This document shows positions 27,516-35,694 of a stretch of 64,000 nt of DNA, piece by piece (within the stretch, counting starts at the first letter, position 1; each line of letters begins with the position of its first letter). The notes below the pieces were generated by a model. That model made no database searches and was not told where the DNA came from. It was given only the letters and a program-made list of their open reading frames with translations. The position numbers and the translations under genes were made by a program. Location: contig JADJLO010000017.1 of the NCBI GenBank assembly GCA_016710075.1, positions 124,001 through 188,000 on the forward strand, read 5' to 3'. This stretch comes from Acidobacteriota bacterium. GTDB taxonomy: Bacteria > Acidobacteriota > Blastocatellia > RBC074.

Positions 27516-28028
27516 ATGATTTTGCCGGTGGTTAAATATGGCGACCCGGTTCTGACGAAAGAAGGCAGCGAGGTCGACGAATTCGACGGCAAGCTCGCCG
27601 AATTCGTCGAGAACATGTTCGAGACAATGTATACGGAGAGAGGCTGCGGCCTTGCCGCTCCGCAGGTCGCCCTTTCCAAAAAGCTTTTTGTCATGGACTG
27701 CCGCGGCGGCAAAGACCCTGCCCACCGCATCGCCCTGATCAACCCTCGAATCGTCGAAACAAAAGATATTCAGGTCGGTGAGGAAGGCTGCCTCAGCTTC
27801 CCAGGCATCTACTTCGAAGTCGAAAGACCCAGAATCGTCACTGTCTCCGCTTACGATATTCACGGCAAGGAATTCACCATCGAAGTCGAAGACCTCGAAG
27901 CCCGTTGTGTCCTTCACGAAACCGACCATCTCTTCGGCAGAGTCTTTATCGAATATCTCAGCCCTCTTAAAAAGGATCTCATTAAACGAAAGATTAAAAA
28001 GCGAATTAAGCTCGGCGACTGGGAATAA
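27516..28028 (+). CDS. def: Peptide deformylase
   Basis: Removes the N-formyl group from new polypeptides; works with the formyltransferase encoded at 29160. The 170-residue protein shows all three motifs: GCGLAAPQV, EEGCLSFPG with the metal-binding cysteine, and HETDHLFG with the HExxH histidines and glutamate. The usual HEIDHLNG has T for I and F for N, neither of which is catalytic. The C-terminus is basic (KKDLIKRKIKKRIK). It lies within a run of co-directional genes (aroC, def, ssb, fmt). Confidence 0.95.
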   Translation: MILPVVKYGDPVLTKEGSEVDEFDGKLAEFVENMFETMYTERGCGLAAPQVALSKKLFVMDCRGGKDPAHRIALINPRIVETKDIQVGEEGCLSFPGIYFEVERPRIVTVSAYDIHGKEFTIEVEDLEARCVLHETDHLFGRVFIEYLSPLKKDLIKRKIKKRIKLGDWE

Positions 28029-28052
28029 TCCCTTTTAACAGATCACCTTAGA

Positions 28053-28095
28053 AGCGCTGGCGCGGACTGAAATTGTACCCGTCGGCGCTTTTTTC
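28053..28095 (+). terminator. Possible terminator after def
   Basis: An imperfect stem, AGCGCTGGCG with CGTCGGCGCT, followed by TTTTTTC lies about 25 bases after the def stop. The stem has mismatches, so the call is weak. Confidence 0.45.
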
Positions 28096-28218
28096 ATCTT
28101 TTCAAAAAATAATCCTTCAAGAACCGTGTTTCATACTTGACACAAAGCGTTTCATCTAATACACTCTGCCCGTCAAATTAGCAAGCCTGACCTGAAGGGG
28201 TGAGGGGGGGGGTGAAAT

Positions 28219-28716
28219 ATGTCATTCAACAAGATAACAATCGTTGGGTATTTGGGTCGAGATCCTGAATTGCGATACACGCCGCAGGGGACGGCGGTGT
28301 GCAGGATGTCGGTAGCGACGACGGAGAAGCGCAAGAGCAGTGCGGGGCAGATTGAAGAGCACACGACATGGTTTCGCGTATCTGTCTGGGGCCGGCAGGC
28401 GGAGTTGGCGAAAGAGTATTTATCGCGAGGTCGGCAGGTATATCTTGAAGGACGGCTGCGACTGGAAGAGTACACAGATCGCGACGGTAAGATAAGGATC
28501 AGTCCGGAAGTGACGGCGACCGAGATTCAATTTCTGGGGCAGCGAAGCGACGCGGCTGAGCCGGCGGGACCCGCGCAGGAACAGATCAGGCCTGCAGAGC
28601 CCGAAGTTCTCGCCGGCCCAACGGCTTCAGATCCAGTGACACCCAAACGGAAGGTCATCAGGCGCAGATCGAGAAGAGGATTAATCAGCATCGAAGAAGA
28701 CGGCATACCATTCTGA
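28219..28716 (+). CDS. ssb: Single-stranded DNA-binding protein
   Basis: A 165-residue OB-fold protein that coats single-stranded DNA in replication and repair. The N-terminus MSFNKITIVGYLGRDPELRY, the core TTWFRVSVWGRQAELAKEYL and RQVYLEGRLRLEEYTDRDGK are the standard SSB pattern. A linker rich in Pro, Ala and Glu follows, and the C-terminal tip is EEDGIPF, the acidic partner-binding tail. A GGGGTGAGGGGGGGG tract lies just upstream of the ATG; the exact ribosome site is blurred by this G run. Complete and unbroken. Confidence 0.95.
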   Translation: MSFNKITIVGYLGRDPELRYTPQGTAVCRMSVATTEKRKSSAGQIEEHTTWFRVSVWGRQAELAKEYLSRGRQVYLEGRLRLEEYTDRDGKIRISPEVTATEIQFLGQRSDAAEPAGPAQEQIRPAEPEVLAGPTASDPVTPKRKVIRRRSRRGLISIEEDGIPF

Positions 28717-28764
28717 GGCAACATCAAACGAATTGCGGCAAGAGGAGCAGGAGGAGGTAAAACC

Positions 28765-29010
28765 ATGCAGATTGACTGTGTCAGATACGATTGTCAGAAA
28801 GTTGTCGATGTCTGTTACTGGTCCTGCAAGTTCCGAAAAAACTGCAAGGACTGGCAGAACGCACTGAAAGAACAGCCTGCAAATGATGCCATTCGCGAGA
28901 GACTCGAAGATTCAGCCAAAAAATTCAGTCGGAAGTTCGATCCCGATGACCTGGTGAACATCGCCGGATCAAAGCCTCGAACCCCGGCCGGAATTACTGC
29001 GGCTGACTAA
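28765..29010 (+). CDS. Small cysteine-rich hypothetical protein
   Basis: An 81-residue protein preceded by GGAGGAGGTAAAACC, a strong ribosome site. Cysteines occur at positions about 5, 10, 17, 21 and 27 (CVRYDCQKVVDVCYWSCKF then NC), and the rest is a charged helix ending AGITAAD. The cysteine spacing resembles a small zinc or iron-sulfur binding module; no family was recognised. It lies between ssb and fmt on the same strand and ends at a good terminator. Confidence 0.7.
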   Translation: MQIDCVRYDCQKVVDVCYWSCKFRKNCKDWQNALKEQPANDAIRERLEDSAKKFSRKFDPDDLVNIAGSKPRTPAGITAAD

Positions 29011-29043
29011 ATCCGCGTAAAAGCGGGACTCCAAAAACACTTG

Positions 29044-29090
29044 ATATCCGCCTACTCGATGCATTGGTTCGGGTATGCGGATATTTTTTT
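29044..29090 (+). terminator. Rho-independent terminator
   Basis: ATATCCGC (29044-29051) pairs with GCGGATAT (29077-29084), with additional pairing in the loop, followed by a run of seven T. It lies 34 bases after the stop of the small cysteine-rich gene and before fmt. Confidence 0.85.
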
Positions 29091-29159
29091 GCAAGCCGCG
29101 ACTGATTCCGCCCTTTTCGCCATCTCCCTAACTTTTCCCTTATCTGTTATTCTGCCTTT

Positions 29160-30134
29160 ATGAAACTGATATTCATGGGAACACCCGATTTTGCAGTTCC
29201 ATCACTCGACAGATTGATTGAAGCGGGTCATCGGATCGTGGCCGTCCTGACGCAGCCTGACCGGCCGGTGGGGCGAAAGCAAATCGTTACACCGCCGCCG
29301 GTCAAGGTGCTGGCGATGCAGCACGGTTTGAAAATTTTCCAGCCTGAAAAGATCAGAACGGCGGAAGCTCGGGCCATGTTCGAGCCGATCTTGAAGAGCG
29401 CCGATGCCGGCATAGTGGCTGCCTACGGCCGTATATTACCCGACTGGATGCTGGCGGCTCCTCGATTTGGCTGCATCAATGTGCATTCATCGATACTTCC
29501 GAAATATCGTGGAGCGGCGCCGATCAACTGGGCGATAGTCAATGGCGAGAGTGAAACCGGCGTGACGATCATGCAGATGGATGCGGGACTCGATACTGGA
29601 GCGATCCTGCTTCAGCAAACAACTCAGATCGGCGATGATGAGACCGCCGCGCAATTGACTCCGCGACTGGCTCAGATTGGAGCCGGGCTGCTCGTTGAAA
29701 CTTTAAAGAAGCTTGAGAGTGGCGAGTTGAAGCCAATCCGGCAGAACGATACCGCGGCCACTCTCGCTCCGATTCTTAAACGCGAAGACGGACTGGTGGA
29801 CTGGACCCTGACTGCGCGACAGATCATCAACCGCAAACGCGGATTTACTCCGTTCCCGGGCTGCTATACCAATCTCAACGGCCATCGCCTTGAGATAGTC
29901 AAAGCTGCTGAAGGGGTGGAAGGGGTGGAGGGGGTGGATGGGGTGGAAGGGAATGAGGCGTCGCAGTCGGCACCGGGCACAGTCATCGAGATCTCGAAAG
30001 AGAGCCTCTGTGTGGCCTGCGGCAATGGGACGAAATTACTGATATTTGAAGTTCAGCCCGCCGGCAAGCGGGCGATGATGGTTCGGGACTTTCTCAACGG
30101 CATAAAACTGAGTATCGGAGATCGGCTGGGCTGA
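29160..30134 (+). CDS. fmt: Methionyl-tRNA formyltransferase
   Basis: Transfers a formyl group from 10-formyl-tetrahydrofolate to initiator Met-tRNA. The 324-residue protein starts MKLIFMGTPDFAVPSLDRLI and has the conserved VAAYGRILPDW, GCINVHSSILPKYRGAAPIN and MQMDAGLDTGAIL blocks. The C-terminal OB domain contains an insertion of repeated EGVEGVEGVDGVEG encoded by a near-perfect 12-base tandem repeat (GGGGTGGAAGGG-like) around 29915-29952. The insertion sits in a linker before GTVIEISKESLCVACGNG and is probably tolerated. It forms the usual functional pair with def. Confidence 0.95.
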   Translation: MKLIFMGTPDFAVPSLDRLIEAGHRIVAVLTQPDRPVGRKQIVTPPPVKVLAMQHGLKIFQPEKIRTAEARAMFEPILKSADAGIVAAYGRILPDWMLAAPRFGCINVHSSILPKYRGAAPINWAIVNGESETGVTIMQMDAGLDTGAILLQQTTQIGDDETAAQLTPRLAQIGAGLLVETLKKLESGELKPIRQNDTAATLAPILKREDGLVDWTLTARQIINRKRGFTPFPGCYTNLNGHRLEIVKAAEGVEGVEGVDGVEGNEASQSAPGTVIEISKESLCVACGNGTKLLIFEVQPAGKRAMMVRDFLNGIKLSIGDRLG

Positions 30135-30135
30135 A

Positions 30136-30335
30136 CTATTCCCCCACTGATTTCCGATCTGATGCGTCTGTCATCACATCCGGCTCTTTTTCGCTTGTGC
30201 GACGGCTGACGTACTTGATGACTTCTGTATCCTGCACTTCAATCAATCCATCGGAGACCATTTCATATATCGAGGGCAGCACGGCATCGATCTTCTGTTG
30301 TGTATCGCTCGCCGCGGCGTTCCTGGGGCTTTGCC
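30136..30335 (-). pseudogene. DUF190 family protein, C-terminal fragment
   Basis: The minus strand from about 30335 to the stop at 30136 reads SDTQQKIDAVLPSIYEMVSD, then GLIEVQDTEVIKYVSRR, the C-terminal pattern of DUF190 proteins. These small PII-like proteins are often encoded next to crcB. The N-terminal part should lie at 30340-30850 but is replaced by a G/C homopolymer block, so the gene cannot be read. Probably a complete gene damaged by an assembly artefact. Confidence 0.65.
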
Positions 30336-30339
30336 GTGG

Positions 30340-30840
30340 TGGCTCGCTCCGGCCCCGCCCGGCCGGGCCCCGCCCGCGGCCCCGGCCCGCCCGCGGGGGG
30401 CGGGGGGGGGGGGGCCGGGGGCGGGGCCGGGGGGGGGTTCCTTGCCGCCTTCGTAAGCATAAGCGGCGTCTCCCTGTCGGCTCTGCTGTGAGGGGTGGGG
30501 GGGGCCGCGGGGGGGCCCCCCGCGCCGCGCCGCGGCCCCCCCCCGCCCGGGCCCCGAGGCGCCCCCCGCCCCCCCCCCCCCCCCCCCCGCCCCCCGCCGC
30601 CGCCGCCGCCGCCCCCGGGGGGGGGGGCGGGGGGGGAGCCCCAACCCAGCAAGCCGGGGGGGGGGGGCCGGCGCGCCCCCCGCCCCCCCCCCCCCCCCCC
30701 GGCGGGCCGGCCGCGGCCCCCCCCCCCCGACCCCCCCCCGCCGGGGCGGAGGGGGGGGGGGCGCAGGCGCCCCCCCCCCCCCCGCCCCCCCCCCGGGGGG
30801 GGCCGGCGGCGCCCCGGGGGGGGCTGGCTTCAAGGGCGGG
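30340..30840. other. G/C homopolymer block, probable assembly artefact
   Basis: About 500 bases consisting almost entirely of alternating G and C runs. It sits inside what should be the DUF190 gene, which in its family needs only about 330 bases. Long Pro/Gly/Ala/Arg open frames on both strands are meaningless. Confidence 0.8.
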
Positions 30841-30855
30841 GGGCTCTTGTTTCGA

Positions 30856-31320
30856 TCACAGCTCAATCCTCTGCCCTGTTTTCGGCCCGGACCGGCTCAG
30901 CCCGGAGACGATATTTTGAAGGTTCAACGCCAGCTCCTGCGGAATAAATAATCGCCGTGCGGCAACCGATCCCAGCCAGACTGCGATGAAACCGACGACA
31001 ACACTCAGGGTAACGTTCAAAAACGCGCTCATCAGATTCCCTTCTTCAATCAGCTTGAGCGTCTCATATTCGAAGGTTGAAAAGGTCGTGTAGGCGCCGA
31101 TAAACCCGACGGCAATCAGCAGGCGCCAGTGCGGATGAATCGCCATCCTCTGGCTCATCGAAGTCAGCAGGAATCCAATGATAAACGATCCCGTGACGTT
31201 GATGACAAAGGTTGCCAGCGGAAACGGCTTCGACCATCTCGCGCCGATCAATGCGGAAAGCCAATACCTCGCAACGGCCCCAAAAGCGCCACCCAGAGCA
31301 ACGACCAACATCTTATTCAA
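30856..31320 (-). CDS. crcB: Fluoride-specific ion channel FluC/CrcB
   Basis: Small membrane protein of 154 residues that exports toxic fluoride as a dual-topology dimer. Four hydrophobic segments are visible, with GGAFGAVARYWLSALI, FVINVTGSFIIGFL and the conserved GFIGAYTTFSTFEYET containing the sodium/fluoride-pore phenylalanines and threonines. The family is usually 120-130 residues; here a C-terminal tail (RRLFIPQELALNLQN and on) is longer. A fluoride riboswitch stands upstream and a DUF190 fragment downstream, the classical arrangement. Confidence 0.94.
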   Translation of the reverse strand: MNKMLVVALGGAFGAVARYWLSALIGARWSKPFPLATFVINVTGSFIIGFLLTSMSQRMAIHPHWRLLIAVGFIGAYTTFSTFEYETLKLIEEGNLMSAFLNVTLSVVVGFIAVWLGSVAARRLFIPQELALNLQNIVSGLSRSGPKTGQRIEL

Positions 31321-31386
31321 AATCCTGCCACCTCACTTCTGCCGGTAAAAAAGAAAAACCCCTGGCGCCAAGTCCTCACACTCGGA

Positions 31387-31447
31387 ATCAGGAGTCATCA
31401 GCCACGGGTCTCTGTCCGAAGCGGTTAATGGCGAACTCCATCGCCTT
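31387..31447 (-). promoter_or_regulatory. Fluoride riboswitch (crcB motif)
   Basis: On the minus strand, 67 bases before the crcB start, the sequence reads AGGCGATGGAGTTCGCC, ATTAACCGCTTCGGACAG and finally GCTGATGACTCCTG. This matches the crcB aptamer: conserved GGCGATGGNGTTCGCC helix, ACCGCTTCGG region and the CTGATGACTCCT pseudoknot strand. Binding of fluoride is known to switch such leaders on. A T-rich stretch (GGGGTTTTTCTTTTTT) follows at about 31345-31360 and may belong to the expression platform. No experiment is implied. Confidence 0.9.
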
Positions 31448-31581
31448 GATTGAATTTGTCGAACGAAAATCATCTTAACGAAATTGCTTCAATAATTGCA
31501 ATGCGCCTTGGACTTGAAACTCGCTCTGTGCTTTCATTCAAGTTCCTGAACAATCACTGAGAAAGCTGCAAGACCTAAAAG

Positions 31582-33978
31582 ATGTCCATTTCGACAAAAG
31601 TATCACCATCGCGGATAGCGGCCTTCGACATTCTGTATCGCGTAGAGGCCGCGGGCGCATATGCGAGCAACCTGCTGGTTTCAAATCGGCATGACGATCT
31701 CTCACGCGAGGATCGCGCCCTGCTTAATGAACTCACGCTTGGAGTGCTCCGGTGGAGGGGCTCGCTCGACTTCCTGATCGAACTTTATTCGAAGCGGGAA
31801 ATTTCAAAGATCGATCTGGAAGTGGTCATCGCTTTGCGCCTGGGACTCTATCAAATGCGATATCTGACGCGCGTGCCGGCTCACGCCGCGATCAACGAAT
31901 CAGTCAACCTCATGAAGCTTCACAAAAAGCTGAGCGCCGCGTCGATGGTCAATGCCGTCCTGCGCTCGGCTCAGCGCGATGCCGATACTTCGCCGTACAA
32001 TCAGATCAAAGACCCGGTTCAGAAACTGGCCGTCGAGACTTCTCATCCTGTCTGGCTTGTCGAAAAATGGATCGAGCGTTTCGGAGTGGATGAGACGCGG
32101 AAACTCGCGCTGGCCAATAATCGCGGCCCTCGTATTTCGTTTCGCTTCAAGAGCTCTCCGGCAACGACCCGTGAATGGTTCAGAACCTACAATATTCAGA
32201 CCAACAATTCGGTCATAGCGCCGGGAGCTGAAGTGATCAAGAGCGGCGGGTTCACGCCCGATTCAATGCCCGTTCGCGAGGGCTGGATCTACCTGCAGGA
32301 TGAAGCTTCTCAACTCGTTGCCCACCTTGCAGCGGAAAAATCGGCAAAGATCGCGCTCGATCTCTGCGCCGCACCGGGAGGCAAAACGACGCTGCTCGCT
32401 TCCCTGCTCGGCAACCGGTCAACCGTCATCGCCTGCGACATTCACCTACACCGGTTGAAAGCGATGAAAGAGATCATAGACCGCTTCGGGCATGCACGAA
32501 TTCACCTCGTTCAGATGGATGCTTCGCTCGATCTGCCGTTTGCCGAGCCCGGCAAGTTCGACACCGTACTGCTCGACGCCCCATGCTCCGGCCTCGGCAC
32601 GCTCCAGCGAAATCCGGAAATCAAATGGCGCGTCAATCAGAAGAAGATCGACGAGTTATCCCGACTCCAAAAAAGACTGATCGCACACGCCGCCGCTCAG
32701 GTTCGCAGTGGCGGGCTGCTCATTTACGCCGTCTGTTCAACCGAACCCGAGGAGGGCGAACAGATCATAGAGTGGTTCAAACAGCAGCATCCTGAATTCA
32801 GAGACATGACCGGAGAGAGACTGACTGAACTCGGCATCTCAGTCTGTTTCGTCATCTTGTTTTTTTCGACCTTGAACAACACACTCAGATATATGAAACG
32901 TGGACTCAACATACCAGCAGTGACAATTGTCGATGAGGCGGGGCTCGTCATCGAGGACGAGCAGCGGCGCCTGTTTCGTCACATAGTCCAGAACGGCTTC
33001 GGCGCGGATGTCATCTTCGGAGCAGGGACAACGGGCGAGTGGAACCGGTTGTCGAACGAGCAGCGGCAGCGCGTAATGAAGATCGAAGTTGACGAGGTCG
33101 CCCGAATCAATGCGGAACTGCTCAATCAGGGCGTAGCCCGGACCGTGGATGCCTGGGTCGGAGTCAATGGAAAGACGAAGGCCGAGATTCTTTCAAATCT
33201 GGATGCTGCGATTCAATTGAAAGCCGATGCCGCCGTCATTGCGCCGCTTGCCATCGAAGACCTCAAAGAAGCTGAAATCGTCTCTTTCTTTCAGCGCGAG
33301 ATAACCGATCTGCTCGAATCATCGGGCTGCGATCTTCCTGTCCTGCTCTACGACAACGCGGACATCTCAGCCCACGGCAATGTTCCCCACATACGAACGC
33401 GAATCGTCAAGGATTTGAGCAGACTGCCGTGGGTGCGCGGCATCAAGGTTTCCGCCCCCCGCAGAGTCATCGGCAATTACACAAAAGCCTCGCTCCATTA
33501 CAAGCTGCCCGGCGAGTTCGCCATCTACATCGGCAATGCCATGCTCATCTTCGAAATATATCGCCCCGGCCGCGGGCTGATCGGAAGATTGAGGGAGGGT
33601 TGGCGGGATTTTCTGCTCCACGATATACCTCCAATCGGCGTGGTCTCAGGTCCGGCAAACGTCATGCCCCGCGAATGGCAGAAAGCCTGGCGCGCCTGCT
33701 GGTCAGGCGATGAAGCGATGACCGAGCTGTATCGCATGATCTGCTCGGATTTTGAAAGGATCTGCGGATTCGACGAGAATGGCGCTCGCGTAAAAAAGAC
33801 CATCGCCTGTTTGAAATACGCGCTGAAACTTGATGGCGTCATATCGGATGCCATAGTTTGCCAGGGTACCAAAGCGCTGACATCCGACCAGGAAAAATTG
33901 TTTGCCGAAAATTACACCGCGATGAAAGATAATTTACGAAATCGAATTTCGAGTCTCTGGCAAACCAGACCCTTCTGA
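31582..33978 (+). CDS. rsmB: RsmB 16S rRNA methyltransferase joined in frame to a DapA-like module
   Basis: One 798-codon frame. Residues 1-140 form the NusB-like N-terminal domain. Residues about 150-415 are the SAM-dependent cytosine-5 methyltransferase, with LCAAPGGKTTLL, DAPCSGLGTLQRNPEIKW and AVCSTEPEEGEQI, including both catalytic cysteines. RsmB methylates C967 (E. coli numbering) of 16S rRNA. The last 30 or so residues that normally follow ERLTELG are missing; instead about 20 unrelated residues (SVCFVILFFSTLNNTLRY) lead into a complete dihydrodipicolinate-synthase-like protein. I doubt this is a real fusion: the join has a T7 run and the RsmB end is lost, as after a deletion or misassembly. 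Confidence 0.8.
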   Translation: MSISTKVSPSRIAAFDILYRVEAAGAYASNLLVSNRHDDLSREDRALLNELTLGVLRWRGSLDFLIELYSKREISKIDLEVVIALRLGLYQMRYLTRVPAHAAINESVNLMKLHKKLSAASMVNAVLRSAQRDADTSPYNQIKDPVQKLAVETSHPVWLVEKWIERFGVDETRKLALANNRGPRISFRFKSSPATTREWFRTYNIQTNNSVIAPGAEVIKSGGFTPDSMPVREGWIYLQDEASQLVAHLAAEKSAKIALDLCAAPGGKTTLLASLLGNRSTVIACDIHLHRLKAMKEIIDRFGHARIHLVQMDASLDLPFAEPGKFDTVLLDAPCSGLGTLQRNPEIKWRVNQKKIDELSRLQKRLIAHAAAQVRSGGLLIYAVCSTEPEEGEQIIEWFKQQHPEFRDMTGERLTELGISVCFVILFFSTLNNTLRYMKRGLNIPAVTIVDEAGLVIEDEQRRLFRHIVQNGFGADVIFGAGTTGEWNRLSNEQRQRVMKIEVDEVARINAELLNQGVARTVDAWVGVNGKTKAEILSNLDAAIQLKADAAVIAPLAIEDLKEAEIVSFFQREITDLLESSGCDLPVLLYDNADISAHGNVPHIRTRIVKDLSRLPWVRGIKVSAPRRVIGNYTKASLHYKLPGEFAIYIGNAMLIFEIYRPGRGLIGRLREGWRDFLLHDIPPIGVVSGPANVMPREWQKAWRACWSGDEAMTELYRMICSDFERICGFDENGARVKKTIACLKYALKLDGVISDAIVCQGTKALTSDQEKLFAENYTAMKDNLRNRISSLWQTRPF
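32893..33978 (+). CDS. DapA/NAL-type aldolase superfamily protein (possible separate gene)
   Basis: Starting MKRGLNIPAVTIVDEAGLVI at 32893, this 361-residue module reads like the Schiff-base TIM-barrel family that includes dihydrodipicolinate synthase and N-acetylneuraminate lyase. Visible are GAGTTGEWNRLSNEQRQRV, the GTTGEW pattern, PVLLYDNAD with the conserved tyrosine, and GIKVSAPRRV containing the expected Schiff-base lysine. A C-terminal part of about 70 residues (DGVISDAIVCQG) extends the fold. Whether it is translated separately or as the C-terminus of the RsmB frame is unclear; there is no good ribosome site before the ATG. Substrate unknown. Confidence 0.7.
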   Translation: MKRGLNIPAVTIVDEAGLVIEDEQRRLFRHIVQNGFGADVIFGAGTTGEWNRLSNEQRQRVMKIEVDEVARINAELLNQGVARTVDAWVGVNGKTKAEILSNLDAAIQLKADAAVIAPLAIEDLKEAEIVSFFQREITDLLESSGCDLPVLLYDNADISAHGNVPHIRTRIVKDLSRLPWVRGIKVSAPRRVIGNYTKASLHYKLPGEFAIYIGNAMLIFEIYRPGRGLIGRLREGWRDFLLHDIPPIGVVSGPANVMPREWQKAWRACWSGDEAMTELYRMICSDFERICGFDENGARVKKTIACLKYALKLDGVISDAIVCQGTKALTSDQEKLFAENYTAMKDNLRNRISSLWQTRPF

Positions 33979-33997
33979 ACTTAAGCAAGGAGTGCAA

Positions 33998-35137
33998 ATG
34001 AACCTCAAACCCACACCGGAAGAACGAAGTTTTCGCGAAGAATTCAGAAAATGGCTGCAGGCAAATATTCCGGCTCCCTGGACGGGCAACGCCTCAAACG
34101 AAGAAGACAATAAGGAGTACCTCAATTACCTGAGCGCCTGGCAGCGCAAGGTGTATGAAGGCGGTTGGGCCGGTATCTCCTGGCCAAAGGAGTACGGCGG
34201 TCGTGGAGCATCGGTCAATGAACAAGCCATCTTCAATGAAGAGATGGCATTGGCCAACGCACCGCCGCTGATAAATCATATCGGCCTGGCAATGGCCGGA
34301 CCGACGATCATCTCAGTGGGCACTGAAGAGCAGAAGAAGCGATATCTGACCCCGCTGTTATCAGGCGAAGAGATCTGGTGTCAGGGCTTTTCCGAACCGA
34401 ACTCAGGCAGCGATGTCGCATCACTGAGCACCAAGGCAGTGCGCGACGGCGATCATTTCGTCATCAATGGCCAGAAAATATGGACAAGCTATGCTCACTA
34501 TTCCTCAATGTGTTTATTGCTGGTCCGAACAGATGCGAGTGGTCCCAAACACAAGGGTATCACCTGCCTGCTCCTTGATATGAAAAGCCCGGGCGTAACC
34601 GTTCGACCGCTCAAACAAATGACCGGCGAATCCGGCTTCAACGAACTCTTTTTCGACAATGTGCGAGTGCCGGTTTCGCAGGTGCTCGGTGCAATAGACC
34701 ATGGCTGGAAAGTGGCAATAACGATTTTGATGAACGAGCGCGCCAATTCAGGGACCGGGATGTATGTCACGTACAAACGCATTTTCGACGAGCTCATCGA
34801 AAGATCGCGAGTGACCGCCGCCGCCGGTCGAAAAGCCGGCAGTGACCCGGTGATGCGCCAGAAACTCGCTCAGTCTTACATCGATCTGGAAATCTTTCGA
34901 CTCAATGCCACCCGCGCGCTGACGAAGGTAAGCAAGGACGGCGTCCCGGGCCCTGAGGGCTCGATTCTCAAGCTCGGCTACAGTGAAACCTATCAGCGGC
35001 TGATGCAGACTGCGATGGAAGCCCTCGGCCCTCACGCTCAGATCAATGACTTTGACGGCGGTCAGTTTTCGCATAATGCTGACGCTTTTTCAATATCATC
35101 GTCGCTCGCGCCAGCACCATGCTGCCGGGACCAGTAA
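33998..35137 (+). CDS. Acyl-CoA dehydrogenase, damaged C-terminus
   Basis: The start ATG at 33998 follows AAGGAG at a good distance. Family motifs are EEIWCQGFSEPNSGSDVASL, INGQKIWTSYAHYSSMCLLL and TGESGFNELFFDNVRVP, as in FAD-dependent dehydrogenases that make trans-2-enoyl-CoA. Near 35085 a frame change (poly-T run) replaces the normal end: the alternative frame reads FFNIIVARASTMLPG, but the usual following TSEIQRNIIAERVLGLPR is absent. The ORF therefore ends in APCCRDQ at 35137. The missing end and the anomalous sequence that follows suggest misassembly or truncation. Confidence 0.85.
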   Translation: MNLKPTPEERSFREEFRKWLQANIPAPWTGNASNEEDNKEYLNYLSAWQRKVYEGGWAGISWPKEYGGRGASVNEQAIFNEEMALANAPPLINHIGLAMAGPTIISVGTEEQKKRYLTPLLSGEEIWCQGFSEPNSGSDVASLSTKAVRDGDHFVINGQKIWTSYAHYSSMCLLLVRTDASGPKHKGITCLLLDMKSPGVTVRPLKQMTGESGFNELFFDNVRVPVSQVLGAIDHGWKVAITILMNERANSGTGMYVTYKRIFDELIERSRVTAAAGRKAGSDPVMRQKLAQSYIDLEIFRLNATRALTKVSKDGVPGPEGSILKLGYSETYQRLMQTAMEALGPHAQINDFDGGQFSHNADAFSISSSLAPAPCCRDQ

Positions 35138-35139
35138 AA

Positions 35140-35690
35140 TCCCCCCAAATATTAGCCGCCAATGGTGAGACCGCCGAGGCGAGAGGGACCTTTAGTGAAA
35201 TCAACTCGGTGACAACTTGCGTGCATAAAAGCGCAGCGTGGAGTTCGATACTATCTTGTGAGGAACCGCAACCCGGTGGCGGGTCGCCGACACAAAGAGA
35301 GCCTTAACGCGTAGGGCGGCGAGGCAGGCGAGCGGATCGTGGAAAATATACGCAAGGTAGGGGACGACAGACGGGCAAACTGATTTAGTCGTTACTTTCC
35401 GTCGCCGCTTCAGGCGGGCAGTTTTTACGATGGACTGCCCAGGGTATCTCCCAAGGAGACAATCAAAAGAGAAGGACCAGGGGGGGGCGGGGGGGGGGGG
35501 CGGGCCCCGTTTCCGGGGGCGTGGTTTGGCCCTCGGAGCCACAGATCTGGCCCGGCGTTAGGCCCGATCAGACTTCGATTCCTGTTTGTTTGCGGCGCCT
35601 CGACGGTCAAATCAAAATTAAGGAGATTCCGTGCGTACATGAGGATATAAATATACACTGCCAGTTAGATTCCAGAATTGTTGGGGGAGA
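35140..35690. other. Anomalous intergenic stretch with G-rich run
   Basis: About 550 bases after the acyl-CoA dehydrogenase. It contains no gene that I can support, a low-quality-looking GC-rich stretch and a G run of more than ten bases at about 35479-35510. The beginning of the M28 gene follows normally. Promoter not identified. Confidence 0.45.
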
Positions 35691-35694
35691 TATT

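Noticed and set aside
30197..30947. Long Gly/Pro/Ala/Arg open frames in both strands
   Set aside because: They are translations of the G/C homopolymer block.
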